Assembly: GCA_017463985.1 (NCBI GenBank) | Contig: JAFUEH010000010.1 | Location: 62,001-126,000 of the forward strand | From: Eubacterium sp. | Lineage (GTDB): Bacteria > Bacillota > Clostridia > Oscillospirales > Acutalibacteraceae | DNA length: 64,000 nt | Reading direction: 5' to 3' | Shown here: one piece after another, positions 41,248 to 49,420 of the stretch | Numbering within the stretch: the stretch's first letter is position 1 | How the letters are laid out: every line of letters starts with the position of its first letter | Notes under the pieces: model-generated | What the model was told of the DNA's origin: nothing | The model's database searches: none | Seen by the model: only the letters and a program-made list of their open reading frames with translations | Position numbers and translations under genes: made by a program

Positions 41248-43185
41248 TTATTGATTCATTTCTCTGGTGTAGTCAAGCAGGCCGCCGCACAGCAGCATGG
41301 CGCGCTGTCTGTCCGATAGGTGAGAGGAATCCAGCTTGTATTCCTCGCCCTTCGTCAGGTTCGTCAACACGACCTGCTTCTTGTTGGCAATACAGTCGCG
41401 GATCGCTGTCAGCGCCAGCTCATCCATCTGGTCAATACGGTCGTAATCACTGTCGTTCTCAAAGGTGAAGGGTAGGATACCGGCGTTGACCAGGTTTGCA
41501 ATATGAATACGGGCGAAGCTCTTCGCAATGACCGCCTTCACACCGAGATACAACGGAACCAGTGCTGCGTGCTCACGGGAGGAGCCTTGACCGTAGTTGG
41601 CGCCGCCGATAATGATACCCTTGCCCTCGGCCTTGATCCTTTCAGGGAAGCTTTCATCACAAACAGCAAAGCAGTACTGTGACAGGTGCGGAATGTTGGA
41701 ACGGTAGGGGAGTATTTTTGCGCCGGCCGGCATAATATGGTCGGTGGTGATGTTGTCGCCCACCTTCAGCACCGCCTTAGCGGTGATGTCCTGCGGCAGC
41801 GGTTCCGTTTTCGGGAACGGCTTGATGTTCGGACCGCGCAGTACCTCTACGTTCTTAGCCTCCTCCGGTGACGCCGGCGGCTCAATCATATTATCGTTGA
41901 CAATGAAGTGCTCCGGCATGGTAATGTCAGGTGCTTCGCCAAGCTCTCTCGGATCGGTTAAATATCCGGTGAGGGCGGAAGCGGCCGCTACCTCGGGCGA
42001 TACCAGATAGATCTGTCCGTCCTTGGTGCCGGAACGGCCTTCAAAGTTACGGTTAAAGGTACGCAGCGATACGCCGCCGCTGTTCGGGCTTTGGCCCATG
42101 CCGATACAAGGACCGCACGCGGATTCCAAAATTCTGGCACCGGCGCTGATCATGTCAGACAGCGCGCCGTTGAGCGCCAGCATATTCAGCACCTGCTTTG
42201 AGCCGGGCGCGATACACAGCGATACACTCGGATCGACCGTTTTGCCCTTCAGAATGGCGGCCACCTTCATCATATCGGTATAGGAGGAGTTCGTGCAGGA
42301 GCCAATGGCTACCTGGTCAACCTTGATCTTGCCGATCTCGTCGGTGGTCTTTACCTTATCCGGCATGTGCGGACAGGCTGCCATCGGCGTTAGCGCACAA
42401 AGGTCGATGTCAATGATCTCATCATATTCTGCGTCATCGTCCGGTAAGATCTCCGTCCAGTCGTTTTCGCGTCCCTGCGCCTTTAAAAAAGCTAAAGTGA
42501 TCTCGTCAGACGGGAAGATCGACGTGGTCGCACCGAGCTCAGCGCCCATATTCGTGATCGTTGCGCGTTCCGGAACCGACAGCGTTTTAACACCGTCGCC
42601 GCCGTATTCAATGATTTTGCCGACGCCGCCCTTAACGCTCATAATTCTCAGTACCTCAAGGATGACGTCCTTAGCGGATACCCAGGGCTTTAAATAGCCG
42701 TGCAGGTTGATGCGGGTCATCTTTGGCATCGGGATATAATAAGTGCCGCCGCCCATGGCCACAGCGACATCGAGACCGCCGGCGCCCATTGCCAGCATAC
42801 CGATACCGCCGCCGGTCGGTGTGTGGCTGTCAGAGCCGATCAGGGTCTTGCCGGGGATACCGAAGCGCTCTAAATGCACTTGGTGACAAATACCGTTACC
42901 CGGACGTGAAAAATAGATACCGTGCTTTTTCGTCACCGTTTGAATGAAGCGGTGATCGTCCGCATTTTCGAAGCCGGTCTGCAGGGTATTGTGGTCAATA
43001 TAAGCGACAGAGCGTTCTGTTTTTACTCTGTCCACACCCATGGCTTCGAATTCAAGATAAGCCATGGTGCCGGTGGCGTCCTGCGTTAGCGTCTGGTCAA
43101 TGCGCAGCCCGATTTCGCTGCCCTTCACCATTTCGCCCTCTACCAGATGCGCCTTAATCAGCTTTTCGGCGAGTGTATAGCCCAT
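41248..43185 (-). CDS. acnA: Aconitate hydratase
   Basis: A 645-residue aconitase of the compact (mitochondrial-like) type. The [4Fe-4S] ligands are Cys297 (GSCTNSS), Cys357 and Cys360 (ACGPC). The C-terminal swivel domain has GQGSSREHAA. It isomerises citrate to isocitrate in the cytosol. The real start is ATG 43185 with AAAGGAGG just upstream; the frame extending to 43284 reads through the leader. First gene of the acn-icd-rex-propeller operon. Confidence 0.93.
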   Translation of the reverse strand: MGYTLAEKLIKAHLVEGEMVKGSEIGLRIDQTLTQDATGTMAYLEFEAMGVDRVKTERSVAYIDHNTLQTGFENADDHRFIQTVTKKHGIYFSRPGNGICHQVHLERFGIPGKTLIGSDSHTPTGGGIGMLAMGAGGLDVAVAMGGGTYYIPMPKMTRINLHGYLKPWVSAKDVILEVLRIMSVKGGVGKIIEYGGDGVKTLSVPERATITNMGAELGATTSIFPSDEITLAFLKAQGRENDWTEILPDDDAEYDEIIDIDLCALTPMAACPHMPDKVKTTDEIGKIKVDQVAIGSCTNSSYTDMMKVAAILKGKTVDPSVSLCIAPGSKQVLNMLALNGALSDMISAGARILESACGPCIGMGQSPNSGGVSLRTFNRNFEGRSGTKDGQIYLVSPEVAAASALTGYLTDPRELGEAPDITMPEHFIVNDNMIEPPASPEEAKNVEVLRGPNIKPFPKTEPLPQDITAKAVLKVGDNITTDHIMPAGAKILPYRSNIPHLSQYCFAVCDESFPERIKAEGKGIIIGGANYGQGSSREHAALVPLYLGVKAVIAKSFARIHIANLVNAGILPFTFENDSDYDRIDQMDELALTAIRDCIANKKQVVLTNLTKGEEYKLDSSHLSDRQRAMLLCGGLLDYTREMNQ

Positions 43186-43255
43186 AAGAATTCCTCCTTT
43201 TTGTGCTGTGCTGTCAAGGAGATAGCACAAACTTATCCATTTTAATAACAAACTT

Positions 43256-43284
43256 ATTATAATTGATAACGCGCAAACTGTCAA
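43256..43284 (-). promoter_or_regulatory. Sigma-A promoter of acn operon
   Basis: Minus strand: TTGACA (43284-43279), a 17-bp spacer and TATAAT (43261-43256): perfect boxes. Confidence 0.88.
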
Positions 43285-43297
43285 TTATTTATCAATA

Positions 43298-43317
43298 TTG
43301 TTAATATTTTTTAACAA
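43298..43317. promoter_or_regulatory. Rex-like dyad upstream of acn promoter
   Basis: TTGTTAA (43298-43304), 6 bp, TTAACAA (43311-43317). The half-sites match the clostridial Rex box, but Rex boxes normally have a 4-bp spacer. It lies about 50-68 bases upstream of the acn start of transcription. Confidence 0.45.
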
Positions 43318-43393
43318 TAATACCGTCTGTAATAACTAATTAATTACCAAGTGTAAATTGTGCCGATATTATACAAATAGTCTAAAGATTATG

Positions 43394-43434
43394 CTTGACA
43401 GTCAAGTGAACTTGTGATATAATCAAGTAAACTA
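43394..43434. promoter_or_regulatory. Clustered CTTG/CAAG dyads over promoter
   Basis: CTTGAC-A-GTCAAG (43394-43406) spans the -35, CAAGT-GA-ACTTG (43403-43414) sits in the spacer, and a TCAAGTNAAC word is repeated directly at about 43402 and 43424. They are likely operators for the DUF1836 regulator encoded first in the operon. Confidence 0.55.
43395..43423 (+). promoter_or_regulatory. Sigma-A promoter of DUF1836/TelA operon
   Basis: Perfect TTGACA (43395-43400), a 17-bp spacer and perfect TATAAT (43418-43423). Confidence 0.9.
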
Positions 43435-43456
43435 ATAGAGAAACGGAGGTGTCACG

Positions 43457-44035
43457 ATGGGCTATAATACAATTCCGGGAACTAATATGGTCATTAAGGA
43501 AAACGACGGTATGTTCGCAAAATTCAAGCCGCTGATCAGCGCCACCGAGGGGCTGACGCTCGGGCAGGTTTGCGCCATTACCGGACTGGAATCGTCCACG
43601 ATTCAGAATTGGGTGAAGCGTAAGTTTGTGGCAAGGCCGGTCAATAAAAAATACCATGAGCGCCAGTTGGCAAGGATCCTGTTGATTTCTTCCTTGCGCG
43701 ACGCGATGAAAATTGACAGTATTGGCGAGCTGATGAGCCTTGTCAACGGAAACACCGACGACGAAGCGGATGATATTATTACAGAAGAAAATATGTATGA
43801 TTACTTCTGTAAAATTTCAAAATCTGCAAAAGATAAGGAAGTCAATAAGAACGAGATCGCGTCGTTAGTGGCTGACACGATCAGCGACTATGAAGCACCG
43901 GACAGCCTGGCTTTTAATAAGCTGCGTGACGCGCTGACGGTGATGGTATATGCCTACATCGCTTCGGAATATAAACGCGAGGCGGAAAATATGCTCAATG
44001 ATATGCGAAACGAAACGGAGGTTGATGCGTCGTGA
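43457..44035 (+). CDS. DUF1836 helix-turn-helix regulator
   Basis: A 192-residue protein with a MerR-like helix-turn-helix (about 33-75: TLGQVCAITGLESSTIQNWVKR, then RPVNKKYHERQLARILL) and the C-terminal helical DUF1836 region. The family is found in Firmicutes and presumed to be transcription factors. It is the first gene of a four-gene operon and its promoter is full of symmetric sites, so autoregulation is likely. It overlaps the next gene by 4 bp. Confidence 0.8.
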   Translation: MGYNTIPGTNMVIKENDGMFAKFKPLISATEGLTLGQVCAITGLESSTIQNWVKRKFVARPVNKKYHERQLARILLISSLRDAMKIDSIGELMSLVNGNTDDEADDIITEENMYDYFCKISKSAKDKEVNKNEIASLVADTISDYEAPDSLAFNKLRDALTVMVYAYIASEYKREAENMLNDMRNETEVDAS

Positions 44036-44775
44036 ATAAAATGTGGAAGCTACTGATCTTTAATTCTGTCTTTGCCTGCGCTTGTATATTCCTGTTTTCA
44101 CCGGGTTATGCAGCGCTGTCGCCTGCATCGGACATGGCTTATAAGGTCATACTGTTCTTTGTCGCTGTGCTGGGACTGTTAGCGGTCTTTATCTATGTGA
44201 ATTCAGCAATTCTGTCCGGCACGAAACGGCAGAAAAAAATCAAGCTGGTCAATCAGGAACAGCTGGAAACACCGAAGGATTATATCCGGGCGCTGCAAAG
44301 CTACCAGTATAAAAAGGATTTTGAAAAGCCGATCGGTATTTTAGTGGATCAGGTCCGCCGTGTATCCCCAAAGCAGGCGAGCCTGCAGGTGATACTCGAT
44401 CAGAATTTTGAAAAAACAGAAATGACTTATTCAAAATTCAGCACAACGCTGGATGACGTGATGAAGCTGTTTTACGATAATACGAAAAAGGCGATCAATC
44501 GCATCGGCGTATTTGATGAGAATGAGTACCGTATGCTGCTGGCGAATCAGCTGAATCTTCCCGATCAGAGCAAGCAGCTGAAGCTGAATATTTATCGGGA
44601 GCATATCGAGTATGTAAATGCGATCGTCAAGCGCAACGAATATATCATCACGCTGATCGACAATCTGATTCTCGAGATTTCTAAATTAGAGGATATTAAT
44701 TCTCAAAATGCGGAAACCATTGAAATTATTCAGGATATGAAAAAGCTGATCGAGAATACGAAATATTATGCATAA
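44032..44775 (+). CDS. XpaC-like membrane protein
   Basis: A 247-residue protein with two N-terminal membrane helices (about 7-27 and 37-60) followed by a long helical cytoplasmic domain. Size, topology and position next to a TelA homolog match XpaC (the 5-bromo-4-chloroindolyl phosphate hydrolysis family), as in the xpaC-yaaN pair of Bacillus. The biochemical role of XpaC is unclear; an envelope stress role is an inference. It starts with GTG overlapping the regulator stop. Confidence 0.65.
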   Translation: MNKMWKLLIFNSVFACACIFLFSPGYAALSPASDMAYKVILFFVAVLGLLAVFIYVNSAILSGTKRQKKIKLVNQEQLETPKDYIRALQSYQYKKDFEKPIGILVDQVRRVSPKQASLQVILDQNFEKTEMTYSKFSTTLDDVMKLFYDNTKKAINRIGVFDENEYRMLLANQLNLPDQSKQLKLNIYREHIEYVNAIVKRNEYIITLIDNLILEISKLEDINSQNAETIEIIQDMKKLIENTKYYA

Positions 44776-44812
44776 GCTCGACCGTACCTGATGTTTGTCA
44801 AAGGAGATAACC

Positions 44813-46501
44813 ATGAATAAAAAAGTAATTGCCATTGTTCTGGTGCTGGCCTTAGTGGTCGGCGGTGTGGTTGCCATCGGTATTAACCGCACGAAGGATC
44901 ACGGTAAGACGAAAAATACGATATCGCAGGAGCAAGCGCTGCGTGATCTCGATAAGCTTTATAAGAATGTCGATATCACTACCGCTTCGCCGCAAAAGGC
45001 CGCGATCGACTCGCTGGCAGGTAACGTGGCGGACGAGCTGCCGGATATCGATACCTCTTACCCATTAACGGTTACCGGCAACGGCGATGTCGATATAGAG
45101 ATCTTTACCTCTACTGAAAAGGGAGGTACCGGTACTGACGGCTGGCTGAACGATGTGGCAAAGGATTTCAACGCCCAAGGCTATACAGTGGACGGCAAAA
45201 CAATGAGCGTTTCTGTTCGTTCCATTGCTACCGGCACAGCCGTGGATTATATCAATTCCGGCGTCTACGTGCCGGAGGCCTATACCCCTTCTAACGAGCT
45301 GTTTGGCGAGATGGTGGCCGCCGGCGGTGTGCCGATCCGTAAGGTCAATGACAGCCTGATCGGTAACACAGCAGGTATTCTGCTGAGCAGCAAAGCGCAG
45401 CAGACCATTAACGAGCAATATGGGGACGTAACGTTTGAAAGCATTGTGAAGGCAACGCAGGACGGTGTGATCACGATGGGTTACACCAATCCGTTTTCCA
45501 GCGCTACCGGTCTGAATTTCCTGATCAGTACGCTGACGGCAGCAGATCCCGATGACATTCTGTCTGCTGACGCAATCGCCGGCTTCAACGCCTTTCAGGC
45601 CAACGTGCCGCTGGTTTCCTTCACAACGCTGCAGATGAGAGAGTCGGCAGAATCCGGCGTGCTGGACGGCTTTATTATGGAATATCAGACGTATGTGAAC
45701 GATAAATCGCTGTCTGCCTACAGCTTTATCCCGTTTGGCGTTGATCATAATAATCCGCTGTACGCTGTCGGCGTACTGTCTGACGATAAGGAAGCGGTAC
45801 TGGAAAAATTCAGTGAGTTTGCCGACGGTGCTTCTGCCCAAAAGCTGGCGGAAAAATACGGCTTCAATGTAGATCTGGGTTATCAGAGCACAACGCCGAC
45901 ACCGGACGGAAAAACCTGTATTGCGGCGCAGAAGCTGTGGAAGGATAACAAGGATAACGGACAGGAGATCGTGGCGGTATTTGTTGTGGATACCTCCGGT
46001 TCCATGGACGGCGATCCGATGAATTCGCTGAAATCATCGCTCATTAATTCAATCAACTATATTGATAACGACGCGTACGTAGGGCTGATCACCTATAACG
46101 ATGTGGTCACGAAGCAGCTTGACATTGCCCAGTTTGACCTGAACCAAAAGGCTTATTTTAAGGGTGCGGTGCAGGGAATGAAAGCCAGCGGCGGTACGGC
46201 AATGTACAGCGGTATTGTGGTAGGGCTGCGTATGCTCGAGGACGCGATGGCAGCACACCCGAACGCTAAGCCGATGCTGTTTGTGCTGACGGACGGTGTA
46301 CCGACGGAATGGTTGAGTCTGAATGATGTGGACAACGTGATCGACGGGCTGAACATTCCGGTATATACGATCGGTTACGGCAGCGGCGCGGATATGGATA
46401 CACTCGGCAAGATCTCCTCCATTAATGAGGCTGCAAGCATCAGCGCCAGCACGGATGATGTTATCTATAAAATTAAAAATCTGTTTAACGCAGAATTATA
46501 A
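44813..46501 (+). CDS. Binding-protein/VWA fusion protein
   Basis: The 562-residue protein has an N-terminal anchor helix (about 5-24), an extracytoplasmic domain resembling ABC solute-binding proteins (about 75-370), and a C-terminal von Willebrand A domain with a complete MIDAS motif: DTSGS beginning at Asp393, the SGGTAMYSG Thr and LTDG. VWA domains bind ligands through a divalent metal. ATG 44813 follows AAAGGAG; the in-frame TTG at 44795 overlaps that site. Neighbours XpaC and TelA suggest a tellurite/envelope-stress type module, analogous to TerY VWA proteins but on the outside of the membrane. Confidence 0.8.
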   Translation: MNKKVIAIVLVLALVVGGVVAIGINRTKDHGKTKNTISQEQALRDLDKLYKNVDITTASPQKAAIDSLAGNVADELPDIDTSYPLTVTGNGDVDIEIFTSTEKGGTGTDGWLNDVAKDFNAQGYTVDGKTMSVSVRSIATGTAVDYINSGVYVPEAYTPSNELFGEMVAAGGVPIRKVNDSLIGNTAGILLSSKAQQTINEQYGDVTFESIVKATQDGVITMGYTNPFSSATGLNFLISTLTAADPDDILSADAIAGFNAFQANVPLVSFTTLQMRESAESGVLDGFIMEYQTYVNDKSLSAYSFIPFGVDHNNPLYAVGVLSDDKEAVLEKFSEFADGASAQKLAEKYGFNVDLGYQSTTPTPDGKTCIAAQKLWKDNKDNGQEIVAVFVVDTSGSMDGDPMNSLKSSLINSINYIDNDAYVGLITYNDVVTKQLDIAQFDLNQKAYFKGAVQGMKASGGTAMYSGIVVGLRMLEDAMAAHPNAKPMLFVLTDGVPTEWLSLNDVDNVIDGLNIPVYTIGYGSGADMDTLGKISSINEAASISASTDDVIYKIKNLFNAEL

Positions 46502-46534
46502 ACCGATATTGAATGATTAAAAAGGAGTAAATCA

Positions 46535-47698
46535 ATGGCTAACACTGACAACAACAAGTTCACCCTTTCGCTCCCCACCGAGGAAGAAATTAAAAAAGAG
46601 GTAGAGGAAAAGGCAAAGGTCGACGAGGAGAAAACGGAAGCGCTGACCTCTGCGGCAGAGCAGCAGGTACAGGCGGTCATGAATATTGACCTGACGGATG
46701 TTTCACAGCGCAGCGCTGTGATGAAAACGATTGAAAACTTCGGTCAGGACGCCGTGGTCGCCAGCCAGCGTAAAAACGATTTTCTGGCAAAAAGAATTGC
46801 TACTTTTAAGAGTGATTCTGATGAAACCAGCACCGTGGCGACGAACCTGACGGAGCTGTCTGTGCAGATGAAAGAGCTGGATCCGAGCGGGATCGACTTT
46901 TCTAAGGGTTTCAAAAATAAAATTATGAATCCTGTCAGAAGATACTTCACCAAGTATGAGAAGGCGGACACCGTGATTGAGGGCATCCTTACCGTGATCA
47001 CTAACGGTGAAAAGACCCTGCGTAACGACAATAAGACCCTGCTGATCGAGCAGCAGTCCCTTGAGGAAGCAACCGCCAAGCTGAACGAATACATTGAACT
47101 GGGTAACCAGTTTGATGCGGCGCTGAGCCAGGCGATTGAACAGGCAAAGTTTGACGGCGTTGACGATAAGAAGATCACCTTCTTTGAAACAGAGGTACTG
47201 TTCCCGCTGCGTCAAAAGATCATGGATATGGGTACGCTGTTGGTTGTCAATTACCAGGGCATCGGCGCCATCGACGTGATCAGAAAGAACAATCTTGAGC
47301 TGATCCGTGGCGTAGACAGAGCAAAGCAGGTATCGGTTGCGGCGCTCAGAATCGGCGTTATGTGCGCGCAGGCGCTGTATAATCAAAAACTTGTGCTGAC
47401 GGCTGTACAGACGCTGAATGACAGCACGACAAAGATGATCGAAGCGAACGCGCAAATGCTCGGTAAGCAGTCCGGCGCTATTCAGGAGATGTCTGCTAAT
47501 CCGATGATCGCCATTGAAACGCTGCAGGAATCCTTCAGAACCGTGTTTGATGTCATGGATGCATGCGAAGAATATAAGCGTGAAGCGCTGCCGCAGATGG
47601 CGCAGACGGTACAGACCTTTATCGAGCTTGGCGAGGAGGGCAAGGAGCGCGTAGAGCGTATGCAGGCTGCTCGAGAGCTTAAGGATGCAAACGAATAA
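46535..47698 (+). CDS. TelA/YaaN-family toxic anion resistance protein
   Basis: A 387-residue, almost wholly alpha-helical cytoplasmic protein of the TelA/KlaA family, recognisable by the RRYFTKYEKA region (about 133) and the long helical repeats with the NLELIRGVDRAK and MIEANAQMLGKQSG segments. Family members are linked to tellurite and antimicrobial tolerance, but the mechanism is not settled. Last gene of the DUF1836-XpaC-VWA operon, followed by a strong terminator. Confidence 0.88.
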   Translation: MANTDNNKFTLSLPTEEEIKKEVEEKAKVDEEKTEALTSAAEQQVQAVMNIDLTDVSQRSAVMKTIENFGQDAVVASQRKNDFLAKRIATFKSDSDETSTVATNLTELSVQMKELDPSGIDFSKGFKNKIMNPVRRYFTKYEKADTVIEGILTVITNGEKTLRNDNKTLLIEQQSLEEATAKLNEYIELGNQFDAALSQAIEQAKFDGVDDKKITFFETEVLFPLRQKIMDMGTLLVVNYQGIGAIDVIRKNNLELIRGVDRAKQVSVAALRIGVMCAQALYNQKLVLTAVQTLNDSTTKMIEANAQMLGKQSGAIQEMSANPMIAIETLQESFRTVFDVMDACEEYKREALPQMAQTVQTFIELGEEGKERVERMQAARELKDANE

Positions 47699-47717
47699 TT
47701 TCCCTATAATAAAAACG

Positions 47718-47750
47718 AACGGTTTACCGCGTCAGCGGTAAACCGTTTTG
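47718..47750. terminator. Bidirectional terminator
   Basis: A perfect 13-bp stem (47718-47730 with 47735-47747), a GTCA loop and T4. It is shared by telA and the convergent SCIFF maturase gene. Confidence 0.88.
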
Positions 47751-47760
47751 TTGTTTTAGG

Positions 47761-49155
47761 TTAATAGGTTACTTGAAAGCCCTCCTCAGCCTCAGCGACC
47801 TTTAGCATGATAGCGCATTCAATGCGCTTACGGTGCAGCTCACAACCGAATTCATACACTCCGTTGACGCTGCCGGTGGTATGGTAGGCGTTAGCAGCGC
47901 AGCCGCCGGAGCAGTAGAGCTTTGCAAAGCAATCCTTACATTCCGGATGAGAATAGACGTTGCAGGCCTTAAACTGCTCTAATACCGTCGGGTTGGTAAT
48001 GCCTTCATAGATGCTGCCTAGCCGGAATTGATCGTCTCCGACGAACTGATGGCAGGGGAATAGGTCGCCGCTCGGCGTGACGGCAAGATATTCTGTGCCA
48101 ACGCCGCAGCCGCTGATCCGCTTGACGATGCACGGGCCTGCGTCAAGGTCGATCATATAGTGGTAGAAGGTGAAACCGTTGCCGTTACGGTAACGCCGCA
48201 GCATTTCGTTCGCCAGGATTTCATATTGCTCCTTCAGTACCGGCAGATCGCTTTCTTGTAATGCCCACGGCTCGTGCGGATCACTGACGACCGGTTCTAC
48301 GCTCAGCTCTTTAAAGCCGAGGTCAGCGAGATGCAGTAGGTCCTTGGAAAAATCCGTGTTGAAATGCGTGTAAGTGCCGCGCATATAATAATTTGTTTGG
48401 TTTCTTGCGTCTGCAAAGCGCTTGAATTTGTCTACGATCAGGTCATAGCTGCCGTGTCCGTTCGGCGTCTTGCGCAGCCGGTCATGTACGCTTTTTCGAC
48501 CGTCCAGCGACAGTACCACGTTACCCATCTCACGGTTACAGAAGTCGATGACTTCATCGTTGACCAGTACGCCGTTCGTGGTCAGCGTAAAACGAAAGTG
48601 CTTATCCGTTTTTTTCTCCAGCGTACGGCCGTACCGTACCAGCTCCTTGCAGACGTCCCAGTTCAGCAGCGGTTCGCCGCCGAAAAAGTCTACTTCCAGG
48701 TTTCGACGAGTGCCGCTGTTTTCTACCAAAAAGTCAAGCGCACGCTTGCCGGTTTCCAAACTCATCAGGCCTTTGTCGGCGCCGCCGTATTCTCCCTTGC
48801 CGGCGAAACAGTATTCACAGTTGAGGTTACAGCCGTGCGCTACGTGCAGGCAGATCGCCTTGATCACGCCTTGCCGTTGTTTAAAATCGGCGGCGGTCGC
48901 TTCAAAGCTGTCTTCGGCAAACAGTCTGCTGTCCGCGATCAAGCTTTCGATGTCCTCAAAACAAAGGTTGATATCCTCGTCTGTTACATCGGCGCGGTCG
49001 GCATATTTTTGCAGTATGTACTGTTTGATTTCTTCTTTCGGGGTAGTTTCAAAACGGGTGATAATATCATAAGCGACCTCGTCTACGCTGTGCACACAGC
49101 CGCTGTTTTGGTCAAGAATGATGTTATAGCCGTTCATTTTATAGGCGTGTATCAT
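47761..49155 (-). CDS. scfB: SCIFF radical SAM maturase
   Basis: A 464-residue radical SAM/SPASM enzyme. An N-terminal peptide-binding (RRE-like) domain (about 1-90) precedes the CNLNCEYC cluster motif (about 109-116, CX3CX2C). The SPASM domain (about 345-450) has the auxiliary-cluster cysteines in ISGCG, PCHQ, CKDC, LYCSGGC and FGC. It installs Cys-to-Thr/Ser thioether bridges in the small SCIFF peptide encoded 57 bp upstream. A large hairpin lies between precursor and maturase. Confidence 0.93.
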   Translation of the reverse strand: MIHAYKMNGYNIILDQNSGCVHSVDEVAYDIITRFETTPKEEIKQYILQKYADRADVTDEDINLCFEDIESLIADSRLFAEDSFEATAADFKQRQGVIKAICLHVAHGCNLNCEYCFAGKGEYGGADKGLMSLETGKRALDFLVENSGTRRNLEVDFFGGEPLLNWDVCKELVRYGRTLEKKTDKHFRFTLTTNGVLVNDEVIDFCNREMGNVVLSLDGRKSVHDRLRKTPNGHGSYDLIVDKFKRFADARNQTNYYMRGTYTHFNTDFSKDLLHLADLGFKELSVEPVVSDPHEPWALQESDLPVLKEQYEILANEMLRRYRNGNGFTFYHYMIDLDAGPCIVKRISGCGVGTEYLAVTPSGDLFPCHQFVGDDQFRLGSIYEGITNPTVLEQFKACNVYSHPECKDCFAKLYCSGGCAANAYHTTGSVNGVYEFGCELHRKRIECAIMLKVAEAEEGFQVTY

Positions 49156-49169
49156 GAAAAGCTCCTTCT

Positions 49170-49210
49170 AAATTAAACGGGCGACCACAGGCCGCCCCAC
49201 CGTTTAATTT
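49170..49210 (-). other. Strong hairpin between SCIFF and maturase
   Basis: An outer 9-11 bp stem (AAATTAAAC with GTTTAATTT) and an inner 8-bp GC stem with one wobble and a TGT loop. No T tract follows on the minus strand; the maturase ribosome binding site comes 3-9 nt later. It probably stabilises the precursor mRNA or reduces downstream expression. Confidence 0.65.
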
Positions 49211-49212
49211 GC

Positions 49213-49359
49213 TTATTTCTTAAGCTGTTCACACTGCTGGTTAGCAACAGAGCAAGAGGTTTTGCTAGCTGACTGACAAGAGGTCTGGCACTCACCGCAG
49301 CCGCCCTTCTTGGCAGATTCGCAAAGATTTCTGGAGCTCAATGTGTTAATTCTTTTCAT
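49213..49359 (-). CDS. scfA: SCIFF precursor peptide
   Basis: A 48-residue peptide too short for standard ORF calling. It starts MKRINTLSSRNLCE and contains six cysteines at 13, 21, 24, 28, 36 and 43: the Six-Cysteines-in-Forty-Five pattern, universal in Clostridia. A Thr/Ser-rich stretch between cysteines supplies thioether acceptors. GAGGTG lies about 6 nt before the start, and a consensus promoter lies upstream. The biological role of SCIFF is unknown. Confidence 0.92.
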   Translation of the reverse strand: MKRINTLSSRNLCESAKKGGCGECQTSCQSASKTSCSVANQQCEQLKK

Positions 49360-49391
49360 AAGAACACCTCGTTATAATTTATTTCGCTAGT

Positions 49392-49420
49392 ATTATAGTT
49401 TAATTATCGGCTTTTGTCAA
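49392..49420 (-). promoter_or_regulatory. Sigma-A promoter of SCIFF gene
   Basis: Minus strand: TTGACA (49420-49415), a 17-bp spacer and TATAAT (49397-49392). Both boxes are perfect, and the promoter overlaps the end of the decarboxylase gene. Confidence 0.85.

Noticed and set aside
48364-49176. Plus-strand frame of 270 residues
   Set aside because: Antisense shadow of the SCIFF maturase, whose motifs are complete.
49170-49210. Hairpin after SCIFF gene as a full terminator
   Set aside because: No T run follows on the minus strand and the maturase ribosome binding site comes immediately after.
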